Part shown: positions 1-8,801 of the stretch, in pieces
Layout of the letters: every line of letters begins with the position of its first letter
Position numbering within the stretch: position 1 is the stretch's first letter
Assembly: GCF_029076445.1 (NCBI RefSeq)
Contig: NZ_JARESG010000003.1
Span: 1-64,000 of the forward strand
From: Pseudarthrobacter naphthalenicus
GTDB lineage: Bacteria > Actinomycetota > Actinomycetes > Actinomycetales > Micrococcaceae
Reading direction: 5' to 3'
Length of the DNA: 64,000 bases
The notes under the pieces: model-generated
The model's database searches: none
What the model saw: the letters and a program-made list of their open reading frames with translations, nothing else
Told to the model about the DNA's origin: nothing
Translations under genes and position numbers: made by a program

Positions 1-1271
1 AGACCTACGAGGTCGCCAAACGCGGTTCGGGCAAGCAGCAGGCCGCGACCACCATGGCCTTCGTCCGGCTCCTCAAGGACCTCATGCGGGACAAGAACTT
101 CGGCAAGCACATCGCCCCGATCATCCCGGACGAGGCCCGCACGTTCGGCATGGACGCGTTCTTCCCCACGGCCAAGATCTACAACCCCAAGGGCCAGAAC
201 TACCTCTCCGTGGACCGCGACCTCGTCCTGGCCTACAAGGAATCCGCGCAAGGCCAGCTGATCCACCCCGGCATCAACGAAGCCGGGGCCGTGGCCGCGT
301 TCACCGCCGCCGGCACCTCCTACGCCACCCACGGCGTGCCGCTGGTTCCGGTCTACGTGTTCTACTCCATGTTCGGCTTCCAGCGCACCGGGGACGCGTT
401 CTGGGCCGCCGGGGACCAGATGGCCCGCGGCTTCATCATCGGCGCCACCGCCGGGCGGACCACCCTGACCGGCGAAGGACTCCAGCACGCCGACGGCCAC
501 TCCCCGCTGCTCGCCTCCACCAACCCCGCAGTGGTCACCTACGACCCCGCCTTCGGCTACGAAATCGGCCACATCATGCGCGACGGCATCGAACGCATGT
601 ACGGGCCGGACTCCGCCGATCGGAACTTAATGTACTACCTCACGGTATACAACGAACCGATCACCCAGCCGGCGGAACCCGAAGACCTCGACGTCGACGG
701 CGTGCTGAAGGGCATCTACCTGCTCGCCCCCGCGAAGGCCGAAGGACTGAGGGAAAATAGTCCCCGGACCCAGATCCTGGCCTCCGGCGTCTCCGTCCCC
801 TGGGCCATCGAAGCCCAGCGGATCCTCGCCGAGGACTGGGGCGTCTCCGCCGACGTCTGGTCCGTCACCTCCTGGACCGAACTGCGCCGCGACGGCATGG
901 CCGCCGAGGAAGAAGCCTTCCTCAACCCCGGCACACCCGCCCGCGTCCCGTTCGTCACCCAGCAACTCGCCGGCGCCACCGGCCCCGTCGTCGCGGTCTC
1001 GGACTACATGAAAGCCGTCCCGGACCAGATCCGCCAGTTCGTGCCCAACGAGTTCGCCACCCTCGGCGCGGACGGCTTCGGCTTCTCCGACACCCGCGCC
1101 GCAGCCCGCCGCTTCTTCAAGAACGACACCCACTCCATCGTGGTCCGTTCCCTGGAAATGCTCGCGCGCCGCGGTGAAGTCGAGGAGGGTGCACCGTCCT
1201 ACGCCATGGACCGGTACAAGCTCCTGGACGTTAATGCCGGCACCACCGGCAATGCAGGCGGGGACTCGTAA
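1..1271 (+). CDS. aceE: Pyruvate dehydrogenase E1 component, homodimeric type (5' truncated by window edge)
   Basis: This is the C-terminal ~420 residues of the ThDP-dependent E1 subunit that decarboxylates pyruvate and passes the acetyl group to the E2 lipoyl domain. The frame is open from base 3 through the window edge, so the start lies outside. Typical AceE segments are visible: [20 protein letters not shown], the alanine/glycine-rich stretch [18 protein letters not shown], and [16 protein letters not shown] near the end. Full-length AceE is about 900 residues, so roughly half is missing. The gene ends in a strong hairpin terminator and looks like an independent housekeeping gene next to the purine block rather than part of it. 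The homodimeric AceE type is usual in Actinobacteria. Confidence 0.95.
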   Translation, partial: TYEVAKRGSGKQQAATTMAFVRLLKDLMRDKNFGKHIAPIIPDEARTFGMDAFFPTAKIYNPKGQNYLSVDRDLVLAYKESAQGQLIHPGINEAGAVAAFTAAGTSYATHGVPLVPVYVFYSMFGFQRTGDAFWAAGDQMARGFIIGATAGRTTLTGEGLQHADGHSPLLASTNPAVVTYDPAFGYEIGHIMRDGIERMYGPDSADRNLMYYLTVYNEPITQPAEPEDLDVDGVLKGIYLLAPAKAEGLRENSPRTQILASGVSVPWAIEAQRILAEDWGVSADVWSVTSWTELRRDGMAAEEEAFLNPGTPARVPFVTQQLAGATGPVVAVSDYMKAVPDQIRQFVPNEFATLGADGFGFSDTRAAARRFFKNDTHSIVVRSLEMLARRGEVEEGAPSYAMDRYKLLDVNAGTTGNAGGDS

Positions 1272-1282
1272 CCTCCAATACA

Positions 1283-1333
1283 AGAGAGGGCCGGCAGCAG
1301 CGCATGTTGGTGCGCTGCTGCCGGCCCCCTCTT
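1283..1333 (+). terminator. Rho-independent terminator after aceE
   Basis: A perfect 17-bp stem (1288-1304 pairing with 1311-1327, loop TGTTGG) lies 16 bases after the aceE stop and is followed by CCCTCTTT. The flanking AGAGGG/CCCTCT can extend the stem. It should stop aceE transcription and may also act on transcripts from the opposite strand. Confidence 0.85.
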
Positions 1334-1529
1334 TACTGGATGACGCGTGACTGTGGCTTCGTGGATGACAAGTACTGTGGCGACGGCAGCCGTGCCAGGG
1401 CAAATTGCGGCAAGGGGCCGCGGTTGAAGAGCTGACTGGCCTGTGGGCGCCAAAGAACGCCCTGCCACGGTTCGCCCTATCGATAGATGCCCAGGATCGG
1501 TCATCCATCAGGCCATCAGCCCTGAGAGG

Positions 1530-1715
1530 CTAGCGGGTGAAAACCGGAAGCGCCCGGAGCCATCGGGAAAATCCGCCGCCGCGCCGAATGCGCTCTGCGT
1601 CGGTGGGCACGTGAAAGTCCGGATCCGTTCCGCTTCCGACGGGAAAGTAGAACTCTTGGGCTACAAGGGTTTCCGCTTCTGCCGGTACCACCGGCTTCTT
1701 ATCCTGCGCGCACAT
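1530..1715 (-). CDS. Small hypothetical protein (61 aa) downstream of IclR-type boxes
   Basis: Unrecognised small protein beginning MCAQDKKPVV and ending LRALPVFTR. I chose the ATG at 1715 because a strong GGAGGAGG ribosome binding site lies just upstream of it on the minus strand. The more upstream ATG at 1748 lies inside a regulatory dyad and has no such site. The protein is soluble-looking: an acidic N-terminal half followed by a basic tail with GGGFSRWLR. It is divergent from urate oxidase, and its promoter region holds the paired IclR-like boxes at 1743-1779, so it is probably co-regulated with the purine/glyoxylate genes. Codon use is consistent with coding, but no family is assigned. 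Confidence 0.5.
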   Translation of the reverse strand: MCAQDKKPVVPAEAETLVAQEFYFPVGSGTDPDFHVPTDAERIRRGGGFSRWLRALPVFTR

Positions 1716-1742
1716 CTGATCCTCCTCCGAGGTCACGGGTCT

Positions 1743-1779
1743 TTTCATATCGTGAAAATTTAGTTTTACTATACGAAAA
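1743..1779. promoter_or_regulatory. Paired IclR-type operator boxes
   Basis: Two 16-bp dyads start 21 bp apart: TTTCATATCGTGAAAA (1743-1758; the dyad extends one base to 1742) and TTTTACTATACGAAAA (1764-1779). The same arrangement of two boxes two helical turns apart recurs at 5614-5650 and 11025-11062. The reverse complement of this locus aligns without gaps to the 11-kb locus over more than 40 positions. Binding by the IclR protein encoded at 4738-5493 is inferred. Confidence 0.6.
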
Positions 1780-1828
1780 GTTTAGAGGCGCCGGGCTGGG
1801 CCCGTCAATGGGCCCGAAGCGCCGGCAG

Positions 1829-1854
1829 TCACAAACTGAATTTTCAGTTTGTGA
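1829..1854. repeat. Perfect 26-bp palindrome upstream of urate oxidase
   Basis: Two 12-base arms (1829-1840 beginning TCACAAACTGAA, and its exact complement 1843-1854) are separated by TT. There is no U-run on either side. It could be an operator for another regulator of the urate oxidase gene or a bidirectional terminator; its position between the IclR-type boxes and the leader favours an operator. Confidence 0.5.
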
Positions 1855-1894
1855 TGTACAACACGGGCGGGCTGGGCTACGCTGATTGTCAATT

Positions 1895-2041
1895 CGTGGC
1901 CGAAAGCCACGTAACCTGGGAGCAGCAGGCAGGGTCGTAATGAGCTGACATCTATCGATGTCGGCTCTTTTTTTGTGGGCCGACGGTACAAGAAACGTGC
2001 GGGAAACGCACGCTTAATTTCTATGTGGCCCTTATGCCACG
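1895..2041 (+). promoter_or_regulatory. Structured 5' leader of urate oxidase with duplicated hairpin
   Basis: The region contains, in order: hairpin CGTGGC-CGAAA-GCCACG (1895-1911) followed by GTAACCTGG; an intrinsic terminator (1942-1974); hairpin CGTGCG-GGAAA-CGCACG (about 1996-2012); and TGTGGC-CCTTAT-GCCACG (2024-2041) followed by GTACCTG. The first and last hairpins plus their 3' tails are near copies flanking the terminator. That is the layout of a transcription attenuator or riboswitch-type leader. No known riboswitch class was recognised. Confidence 0.4.
1942..1974 (+). terminator. Intrinsic terminator inside the urate oxidase leader
   Basis: The stem is GAGC-T-GACATC pairing with GATGTC-G-GCTC (one T.G wobble, loop TATC) and is followed directly by seven T. 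It ends about 90 bases before the urate oxidase ATG, so it would have to be bypassed for expression from an upstream promoter. Confidence 0.75.
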
Positions 2042-2064
2042 TACCTGAAGTTGGGAATCTGACC

Positions 2065-2973
2065 ATGAGCAGCAACATCATCCTCGGCCACAACCAGTTC
2101 GGAAAGGCCGAAGTCCGGGTCGTCAAGATCAGCCGGGACACCGACCGCCACGAGATTGAGGACCTCAACGTCACCTCGCAGCTCCGCGGCGACTTTGCGG
2201 CCGCCCACCTCGAAGGCGACAACGGCCACGTCGTGCCCACGGACACCCAGAAGAACACCGTCTATGCCTTCGCCAGGGAAGGCATCGGTTCCCCCGAAAG
2301 TCTCCTGCTGCGCCTGGGCGAGCACTTCACCTCCAGCTTCGACTGGGTGACGGGCGGCCGCTGGGAAGCGGAGTCCTACAGCTGGAACCGGATCCAGGCC
2401 CACGGCGCCGAGCATGCCCACTCCTTCGTGCGCAACGGCCAGGAAATCCGCACGGCCGTCCTGGTGCGCGACGGCGACACCGCCCACCTGATCTCGGGCC
2501 TCAAGGACCTCACCGTCCTCAAGTCCACCGAGTCCGGCTTCGTCGGGTACCCGAAGGACAAATACACCACCCTCGCCGAAACCACCGACCGCATCCTCGC
2601 CACTGACGTTTCGGCACGCTGGCGCTTCAAGACCGGCACCGACTTCACCGCTGTGGACTTCAACAAGAGCTACGACGACGTCAAAGCCCTCCTGCTCGAA
2701 GGGTTCACCGAAAAATACTCGCACGCCCTGCAGCAGACCTTGTTCGACATGGGCACGAAAGTCCTCGAAGCCCACAGCGAGATCGACGAGATTAAGTTCT
2801 CGATGCCTAACAAGCACCACTTCCTCGTGGATCTTTCACCGTTCGGCCTCGACAACCCCAACGAGGTCTTCTTCGCAGCAGACCGTCCCTACGGCCTGAT
2901 CGAGGCCACGGTCCAGCGTGAGGACGCCAGCCCGGCGGACATCGCCTGGTCCGGCATCGCGGGCTTCTGCTAA
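2065..2973 (+). CDS. pucL: Urate oxidase (uricase)
   Basis: Cofactor-independent urate hydroxylase (302 aa) that oxidises urate to 5-hydroxyisourate in purine breakdown. The conserved segment PTDTQKNTVYAF (near residue 70) carries the Thr/Lys pair used in catalysis by this family. KHHFLVDLSPFGLDNPNEVF is the typical C-terminal half signature of the second T-fold repeat. Length is normal for the family. The ATG at 2065 gives the canonical N-terminus and follows GGGAATC. The next two enzymes of the pathway (5-hydroxyisourate hydrolase and OHCU decarboxylase) are not adjacent, although they often are. The neighbouring purine permease and the downstream allantoin/glyoxylate genes fit urate use as a nitrogen and carbon source. 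Confidence 0.93.
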   Translation: MSSNIILGHNQFGKAEVRVVKISRDTDRHEIEDLNVTSQLRGDFAAAHLEGDNGHVVPTDTQKNTVYAFAREGIGSPESLLLRLGEHFTSSFDWVTGGRWEAESYSWNRIQAHGAEHAHSFVRNGQEIRTAVLVRDGDTAHLISGLKDLTVLKSTESGFVGYPKDKYTTLAETTDRILATDVSARWRFKTGTDFTAVDFNKSYDDVKALLLEGFTEKYSHALQQTLFDMGTKVLEAHSEIDEIKFSMPNKHHFLVDLSPFGLDNPNEVFFAADRPYGLIEATVQREDASPADIAWSGIAGFC

Positions 2974-3065
2974 AAGCGCCGGCTACAAGCCAGCAGTTTC
3001 CGGGGCCTCTTCGCAGGGGGAGGCCCCGGCCTATAGGGGACCCAGCCAAGCCCCTCCCCCGGCAC

Positions 3066-3109
3066 CACCGTTAGCCAGACCACCGTTAGCCAGACCACGT
3101 TAGCCAGAC
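3066..3109 (+). repeat. Three tandem 14-15 bp repeats before the purine permease
   Basis: The unit CACCGTTAGCCAGAC is repeated at 3066-3080 and 3081-3095, then once more lacking one C at 3096-3109. Immediately downstream, GTCTGCCATGAAC is also duplicated (3116-3128 and 3135-3147), so two ATGs with identical contexts precede the permease; only the second is in frame. This looks like recent slippage, possibly affecting translation. Confidence 0.8.
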
Positions 3110-3141
3110 GAAGACGTCTGCCATGAACCAGAAAGTCTGCC

Positions 3142-4650
3142 ATGAACACCAAAAAACCTCTCAAAGCCGCCACTCCGCGCAACCAACGCTCTGTCACGGA
3201 TCGTCCGGAAGACCAGCGCCTTTCCATCGGCAGCAGCTTTGCCTACGGCTTCCAGCACGTCCTCACCATGTACGGCGGGATCATTGCCGTCCCGCTGATC
3301 GTCGGCCAAGCGGCCGGCCTCTCCCCCGCAGACATCGGAGTGCTTATCGCGGCGGCACTCTTCATGGGTGGCCTGGCCACCCTGCTGCAGACCATCGGCG
3401 TTCCGTTCTTCGGCTCGCAACTGCCGCTGGTCCAAGGCGTCTCCTTCGCCAGCGTCGCCACCATGGTGGCCATCGTCAGCGGGGGCGGCGGCCTGCCCTC
3501 GGTCTTCGGAGCGGTGATGGTTTCGGCGGCCATTGGTCTGCTGATCGCCCCGGTCTTCTCCAAGATCGTACGGTTCTTCCCGCCGGTCGTCACCGGCACT
3601 GTCATCACCACCATCGGCCTGACCCTGATGCCGGTGGCAGCCAACTGGGCCATGGGCGGAAACCGGAAGGCAGAGGACTACGGAAGCATGGCCAATATCG
3701 GACTGGCTGCCGTCACCCTGGCGCTCGTCCTCCTTTTGAGCAAGGTCGGCAGCGCCACCATCTCCCGCTTGTCCATCCTTCTAGCCATGGTGGTAGGCAC
3801 CATTGTGGCAGTGGCGACCGGCATGGCTGACTTCTCCAAGGTAGGCGATGGTCCGATTGTCGCGTTCCCCACGCCGTTCCACCTGGGGGCACCCACCTTC
3901 GAGATCGCAGCCATCATTTCCATGGTGATCGTCGTCCTGGTGATCCTGACCGAAACCATGGCCGACATCCTTGCTGTGGGCGAAATCGTCGGTACCCGCA
4001 CGGACTCCAAGCGGATCGCAGCCGGACTGCGCGCCGACATGGGCTCCAGCCTCATCGCCCCGATCTTCGGCTCCTTCACCCAGAGCGCTTTCGCCCAGAA
4101 CGTCGGCCTGGTGGCAGTCACCAAGATCAAGAGCCGCTACGTGGTCGCGGCCGGCGGCGTGATCCTGGTCCTGCTCGGCCTGCTGCCCGTCCTGGGCCGC
4201 GTGGTCGCCGCCGTTCCAACCGCCGTTCTCGGCGGCGCGGGAATCGTCCTGTTCGGCACGGTGGCTGCCAGCGGCATCAGGACCCTGGCCAAGGTCGAAT
4301 ACCGGAACAACATGAACCTGATCATCGTGGCCGCTTCAATCGGCTTTGGCATGATCCCGATTGCCGCGCCGACCTTCTACGACAAGTTCCCGTCGTGGTT
4401 CGGTACCATCTTCCACTCCGGCATCAGCTCAGCAGCGGTGATGGCCATCCTGCTCAACCTGCTGTTCAACCACCTGAAGGCCGGCAACTCAGAAAACCAA
4501 TCGGTGTTTGTTGCCGGTACCGGCCGGGTGGTCCGCGAGGAGGACCTTAAATGCCTTGCCGACGGCGACCGTTACGAAGGCGGCAAGCTCATCGATTGCG
4601 ACGGCAAGGAAGTCGCGGTCCAGTCCTCCGGGCAGGTACCAGAACACTAG
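3142..4650 (+). CDS. NCS2-family purine/pyrimidine (probably urate/xanthine) permease
   Basis: Integral membrane protein of 502 aa with about 12-14 hydrophobic segments that imports nucleobases by H+ or Na+ symport. The NAT/NCS2 signature QNVGLVAVTK (around residue 318) is intact. The Glu of the motif ILTETMADILAVGE in TM8 is also present; this region is used by family members for purine binding. The last ~65 residues form a soluble tail. The start at 3142 is the second of two duplicated ATG contexts and is the one in frame. Its position after urate oxidase suggests urate or xanthine as substrate; this is inferred from context. A convergent hairpin terminator separates it from the IclR gene. 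Confidence 0.88.
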   Translation: MNTKKPLKAATPRNQRSVTDRPEDQRLSIGSSFAYGFQHVLTMYGGIIAVPLIVGQAAGLSPADIGVLIAAALFMGGLATLLQTIGVPFFGSQLPLVQGVSFASVATMVAIVSGGGGLPSVFGAVMVSAAIGLLIAPVFSKIVRFFPPVVTGTVITTIGLTLMPVAANWAMGGNRKAEDYGSMANIGLAAVTLALVLLLSKVGSATISRLSILLAMVVGTIVAVATGMADFSKVGDGPIVAFPTPFHLGAPTFEIAAIISMVIVVLVILTETMADILAVGEIVGTRTDSKRIAAGLRADMGSSLIAPIFGSFTQSAFAQNVGLVAVTKIKSRYVVAAGGVILVLLGLLPVLGRVVAAVPTAVLGGAGIVLFGTVAASGIRTLAKVEYRNNMNLIIVAASIGFGMIPIAAPTFYDKFPSWFGTIFHSGISSAAVMAILLNLLFNHLKAGNSENQSVFVAGTGRVVREEDLKCLADGDRYEGGKLIDCDGKEVAVQSSGQVPEH

Positions 4651-4667
4651 AAACACCGTTCAACGCA

Positions 4668-4701
4668 GACGGCGGCCACTCCCGAAAGAGTGGCCGCCGT
4701 C
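4668..4701. terminator. Bidirectional terminator between permease and IclR gene
   Basis: A perfect 14-bp stem, GACGGCGGCCACTC (4668-4681) with its complement (4688-4701) and loop CCGAAA, lies between the convergent stop codons of the permease and the regulator. Confidence 0.8.
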
Positions 4702-4737
4702 CGTGGCGCCGGGAACCGAACCGCCGCCGGAGAATGA

Positions 4738-5493
4738 TCAGGCCCGGTTGAGTTCGTCCGAAATAGCCTGTGCGGCTTCCCGAAGCATCGGGACGGCGCG
4801 GTCACTGAAAGCCTTGTCAACGCGCGAGACAGGTCCGGAGACCGAGATCGCTGCCGGAGTAGGAGCGTTGGGTACGGCCATGGCAAAACACCGGACGCCC
4901 AACTCCTGCTCCTCCTCATCAATGGAATACCCGCGCTTCCGGATCCGGCCCAGGTCCGCCAGCAGCGATTCGATGTCGCCGATGCTCTTCGGAGTGGGCG
5001 TGGGCATTCCGGTACGCGCAACGATCCCGCGGACCGTCGCGTCATCAAGCTGGGCCAGGATGGCTTTACCCACGCCCGTGTCGTGGGTATGGGCGCGGCG
5101 GCCGACTTCGGTGAACATCCGCATGGAATGCAGGGAGGGAACTTGAGCCACATAAATGACCATGTCCGAATCAAGCACCGCCATGTTGGCCGTCTCACCC
5201 AAGTTGTCCACGAGGGATTTGAGCTGCGGGCGCGCCACGGCACCCAGCTGCTTGTTTGCTCCTTCGCCGAGCCTGATCAAGCGGGGGCCCAAGGCGTACC
5301 GGCGGTTGGGCAACTGACGGATATAGCCAAGAGTGACCAAAGTGCGCAGGAGCCGGTGGATAGTAGGCAGTGGAAGATCCGTCGACGACGAAAGTTCACT
5401 GAGCGTGACGTCGCCGCCTGCATCCGTGATCAGTTCCAACAGTTCGAAGACGCGCTCAACAGACTGAACGCCTCCGGGGGATTTTTCAGCCAT
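4738..5493 (-). CDS. IclR-family transcriptional regulator (AllR-like)
   Basis: A 251-aa regulator with an N-terminal winged helix (about residues 8-65, including LPLPTIHRLLRTLVTLGY) and a C-terminal GAF-like effector domain (HDTGVGKAILAQLDD and DEEEQELGVRCFAMAVP are typical of IclR). In family members of this context the effector is a small organic acid such as glyoxylate or allantoin. The ATG at 5493 is preceded by AGGAG at the right distance. It is divergent from malic enzyme, and the shared intergenic region holds three candidate boxes, one close to its own start, so autoregulation is likely. Paired boxes of the same type precede hydroxypyruvate isomerase and the 1.7-kb locus. The AllR role is inferred from this context. 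Confidence 0.85.
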   Translation of the reverse strand: MAEKSPGGVQSVERVFELLELITDAGGDVTLSELSSSTDLPLPTIHRLLRTLVTLGYIRQLPNRRYALGPRLIRLGEGANKQLGAVARPQLKSLVDNLGETANMAVLDSDMVIYVAQVPSLHSMRMFTEVGRRAHTHDTGVGKAILAQLDDATVRGIVARTGMPTPTPKSIGDIESLLADLGRIRKRGYSIDEEEQELGVRCFAMAVPNAPTPAAISVSGPVSRVDKAFSDRAVPMLREAAQAISDELNRA

Positions 5494-5529
5494 GTGACTG
5501 CTCCTGCGACTCGGTTTCCGACAAATCTT

Positions 5530-5650
5530 ATCCGCATCGTGAAAAGACTGCCCTAGGCCTCTCACGATACCGCACCGGGCAGGAGCCGCCGGGACGCCAA
5601 AGGAGGCTTGTAATTCCACAAAGTAGATAATAATATCCATAATACGAAAA
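5530..5650. promoter_or_regulatory. IclR-type boxes between the regulator and malic enzyme
   Basis: Three related sites are visible. ATCCGCATCGTGAAAA (5530-5545) is close to the iclR start. TTCCACAAAGTAGATA (5614-5629) and ATCCATAATACGAAAA (5635-5650) are spaced 21 bp apart and lie just upstream of malic enzyme. They match the boxes at 1743-1779 and 11025-11062. The first probably mediates autoregulation and the pair controls the malic enzyme operon (inference). Confidence 0.6.
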
Positions 5651-5700
5651 CCTTTTTCCAACCGACCGGCCGTCCATGGGCCAGAACAGAGGACTCTTCA

Positions 5701-7146
5701 ATGGCGAACCCCAGCCCCGGAAATTCGATCACCTTGCGCGTGGAAGCGCCGTCCAGCTTCTCGGCCACCAGTGAGCTGGCCGCGGCCGTCGGAGCGGCAG
5801 GCGCCGCCATCACGGCATTGGACGTCACGGAGTCCCACCACGAGACCCTGGTTGTCGACGTCACGTGCAACACCACTGACGACGCCCACGCCGCACGCGT
5901 CAAGGACGCGCTCAACGCACTGGAGGGCGTTTCCGTCCAGCACGTCTCGGACCGCACCTTCCTGATGCACCTTGGTGGCAAGCTTGAAGTGGTCCCCAAG
6001 GTCGCCCTGCGCAACCGTGACGATCTTTCCCGCGCCTACACCCCCGGAGTTGCCCGCGTGTGCATGGCGATCGCCGAGGATCCCGCGTTGGCCCGCAACC
6101 TGACCGTCAAGCGCAACACCATCGCCGTCCTCACCGACGGTTCAGCCGTCCTGGGCCTGGGCAACATCGGCCCGGCCGCGGCCCTGCCCGTGATGGAAGG
6201 CAAGGCTGCCCTGTTCAAGCAGTTCGCGAACGTTGACGCCTGGCCGGTCTGCCTGGACACCCAGGACACCGAAGAAATCATCATGATCGCCAAGGCCATG
6301 GCCCCCGTGTACGGCGGCATCAACCTTGAGGACATCGCCGCCCCGCGCTGCTTCGAGATCGAAAACCGCCTCCGCGAAGAACTGGACATCCCCGTCTTCC
6401 ACGACGACCAGCACGGCACCGCGATCGTCACCCTCGCCGCCCTGGTTAACGCCCTGCGCGTCGTGGGCAAGAAGCTCGAGGAGGTGAGGATCGTCGTTTC
6501 GGGCGTGGGCGCCGCCGGCTCCGCCATCATCCAGCTCCTCAAAGCCCAGGGCGCGCAGCACATCATCGCCGCCGGCCGCTCCGGCGCCATCCATTCCGGC
6601 CAGGAGTACACCGACGAGCACCGCTCCTGGATCGCCGCGAACACCAATGAGGAAGGCTTCGCCGGCACCCTGCACGAAGCACTCAAGGGCGCGGACGTGT
6701 TCATCGGCGTCAGCGCACCGAACGTGATCGGGGAGGACCAGGTCGCTTCCATGGCCACGGATTCCATCGTGTTCGCCATGGCGAACCCCAACCCGGAAAT
6801 CGATCCGGTGGTCGCGGCACGCCACGCAGCCGTGGTGGCCACCGGCCGCAGCGACTTCCCCAACCAAATCAACAACGTGCTGGCCTTCCCCGGCTTCTTC
6901 CGTGGTCTCCTGGACGCCGGAGCATCAGACATCACCCCCGAAATGCTGGTGGCAGCCGCCGAGGCCATCGCCAACAGGGTCGCTGACGATGAACTTAACG
7001 CCAGCTACATCATCCCCAGCGTCTTCGACCCGCACGTTGCGGCCGACGTCGCCACTGCGGTGGCACATGCAGCCGGAAATGCAGCAAGCGCCGCAGGCAC
7101 CCAGGCTGCGGCGCCCGCCGCGGATGCCGTCTACGCCGCACCCTGA
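5701..7146 (+). CDS. NAD(P)-dependent malic enzyme (oxaloacetate-decarboxylating)
   Basis: This 481-aa enzyme converts malate to pyruvate and CO2 with reduction of NAD(P). It has an extra N-terminal ~85-residue ACT-like segment, then the malic N domain ([32 protein letters not shown]), the metal-binding region [11 protein letters not shown], and a Rossmann NAD domain ([19 protein letters not shown]). The C-terminal ~30 residues are an Ala-rich tail. AGAGGA lies upstream of the ATG. Paired with the next gene, malate synthase, it completes a route from glyoxylate plus acetyl-CoA to pyruvate. The gene heads the co-directional catabolic run and is preceded by IclR-type boxes. Confidence 0.93.
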   Translation: MANPSPGNSITLRVEAPSSFSATSELAAAVGAAGAAITALDVTESHHETLVVDVTCNTTDDAHAARVKDALNALEGVSVQHVSDRTFLMHLGGKLEVVPKVALRNRDDLSRAYTPGVARVCMAIAEDPALARNLTVKRNTIAVLTDGSAVLGLGNIGPAAALPVMEGKAALFKQFANVDAWPVCLDTQDTEEIIMIAKAMAPVYGGINLEDIAAPRCFEIENRLREELDIPVFHDDQHGTAIVTLAALVNALRVVGKKLEEVRIVVSGVGAAGSAIIQLLKAQGAQHIIAAGRSGAIHSGQEYTDEHRSWIAANTNEEGFAGTLHEALKGADVFIGVSAPNVIGEDQVASMATDSIVFAMANPNPEIDPVVAARHAAVVATGRSDFPNQINNVLAFPGFFRGLLDAGASDITPEMLVAAAEAIANRVADDELNASYIIPSVFDPHVAADVATAVAHAAGNAASAAGTQAAAPAADAVYAAP

Positions 7147-7184
7147 TTTCACCGTCTGACCCGCCGCCAACGAAAGGACCAGAA

Positions 7185-8798
7185 ATGGCCATCACCGTCA
7201 CAGATTCGCAGCCGATAGACCGTGCTGAAGAAATCCTCACCCCCGAAGCGCTGGCGTTCATCGAGGAACTCCACACCCGTTTCGCAGACACCCGTGACCG
7301 GACGCTTGCCGCCCGGCGGGCCAAGCGCCAGAAGGTCACGGAGACCGGGAAGCTGGATTTCCTCCCGGAGACCCGGGACGTGCGCGACGGCGACTGGAAA
7401 GTCGCGCCGGCACCGGCACCGTTGCAGGACCGCCGGGTGGAAATGACCGGCCCCGCGTCCCCGGCGAAAATGGCCATCAACGCCCTGAACTCCGGCGCCA
7501 AGGTATGGCTGGCCGACCTCGAGGACGCCAGCACCCCCACCTGGGGCAACGTCATCGACGCCATCCTGAACCTCCGCGACGCCGCCCGCGGCACCCTCAG
7601 CTACACCGCACCCGAAGGCAAGGAATACACCCTCCGCACCGACGCCCCGCTCGCCGTGGTGGTCATGCGCCCCCGCGGCTGGCACCTGCCCGAAAAACAC
7701 GTCCTGATCGACGGCGAACCCGCCATCGGCGCGCTGGTGGACTTCGGCCTGCACTTCTTCCACGTCGCCAACCAGCTGATAACAAACGGGCAGGGTCCGT
7801 ACTATTACCTGCCCAAGATGGAAAGCCACCTCGAAGCCCGGCTCTGGAACGAGGTCTTCGTCTTCGCCCAGGACCGCCTCGGCATCCCCCAGGGCACCAT
7901 CCGCGCCACCGTCCTGATCGAAACCATCCCCGCCGCCTTCGAAATGGACGAAATCCTCTACGAACTCCGCGACCACGCCGCCGGCCTGAACGCCGGCCGC
8001 TGGGACTACCTCTTCAGCATCATCAAATACTTCCGCGACGCCGGCGAACAGTTCGTCCTCCCGGACCGTGCCTCGGTGGCCATGACCGCCCCGTTCATGC
8101 GCGCCTACACCGAACTGCTGGTCAAAACCTGCCACCGGCGCGGCGCCTTCGCCATGGGCGGCATGGCCGCCGTGATCCCCAACCGCAAACAGCCCGAGGT
8201 CACCGCCGCCGCGTTCGAGAAGGTCCGCGCGGACAAAACCCGCGAAGCCAACGACGGCTTCGACGGCTCCTGGGTAGCCCACCCGGACCTCGTCCCCACC
8301 TGCCAGGAAGTCTTCGACGCCGTCCTCGGCGACCCGGACAAGGGCGGCCGTCCCAACCAGCTGGACAAGCAGCGCCCCGACGTCACCGTCACCGCCGACC
8401 AGCTCCTGGACATCGCCTCCGCCGGCGGCCAGATCACCGAAACCGGCCTGCGCCTGAACCTCTACGTCGCCGTCGCCTACACCGCCGTCTGGCTCTCCGG
8501 CAACGGCGCGGTGGCCATCCACAACCTCATGGAAGACGCCGCCACCGCAGAAATCTCCCGCTCCCAGGTCTGGCAGCAAATCCGGAACAAATCCATCCTG
8601 GCCGACACCGGCAACACCGTCACCCGCGAACTCGTCGAACAAATCCTGACCGAAGAAACCGAACCGCTCCGCGGGGAGGTCGGCGAGGACGCGTTCAACC
8701 TCTACTACCGGCCCGCCAGCGACCTGATCAAGGACATCTGCCTCTCCGAGGACTACACCGACTTCCTCACCGAGCCCGCTTACGAACTGGTGAACTGA
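7185..8798 (+). CDS. aceB: Malate synthase A
   Basis: A 537-aa TIM-barrel enzyme condensing glyoxylate with acetyl-CoA to malate. Recognisable A-isoform features are [20 protein letters not shown] around residue 100 (with metal-ligand acidic residues), [20 protein letters not shown] mid-protein, and [14 protein letters not shown]. The length matches malate synthase A (about 530) rather than G (about 720). AAAGGA precedes the ATG. Its position in an allantoin/glyoxylate cluster, not beside isocitrate lyase, indicates use in disposing of glyoxylate from purine breakdown rather than the classical glyoxylate shunt. The GC-rich sequence throws long open frames on the other strand, which are shadows. 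Confidence 0.95.
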   Translation: MAITVTDSQPIDRAEEILTPEALAFIEELHTRFADTRDRTLAARRAKRQKVTETGKLDFLPETRDVRDGDWKVAPAPAPLQDRRVEMTGPASPAKMAINALNSGAKVWLADLEDASTPTWGNVIDAILNLRDAARGTLSYTAPEGKEYTLRTDAPLAVVVMRPRGWHLPEKHVLIDGEPAIGALVDFGLHFFHVANQLITNGQGPYYYLPKMESHLEARLWNEVFVFAQDRLGIPQGTIRATVLIETIPAAFEMDEILYELRDHAAGLNAGRWDYLFSIIKYFRDAGEQFVLPDRASVAMTAPFMRAYTELLVKTCHRRGAFAMGGMAAVIPNRKQPEVTAAAFEKVRADKTREANDGFDGSWVAHPDLVPTCQEVFDAVLGDPDKGGRPNQLDKQRPDVTVTADQLLDIASAGGQITETGLRLNLYVAVAYTAVWLSGNGAVAIHNLMEDAATAEISRSQVWQQIRNKSILADTGNTVTRELVEQILTEETEPLRGEVGEDAFNLYYRPASDLIKDICLSEDYTDFLTEPAYELVN

Positions 8799-8801
8799 GC
8801 C

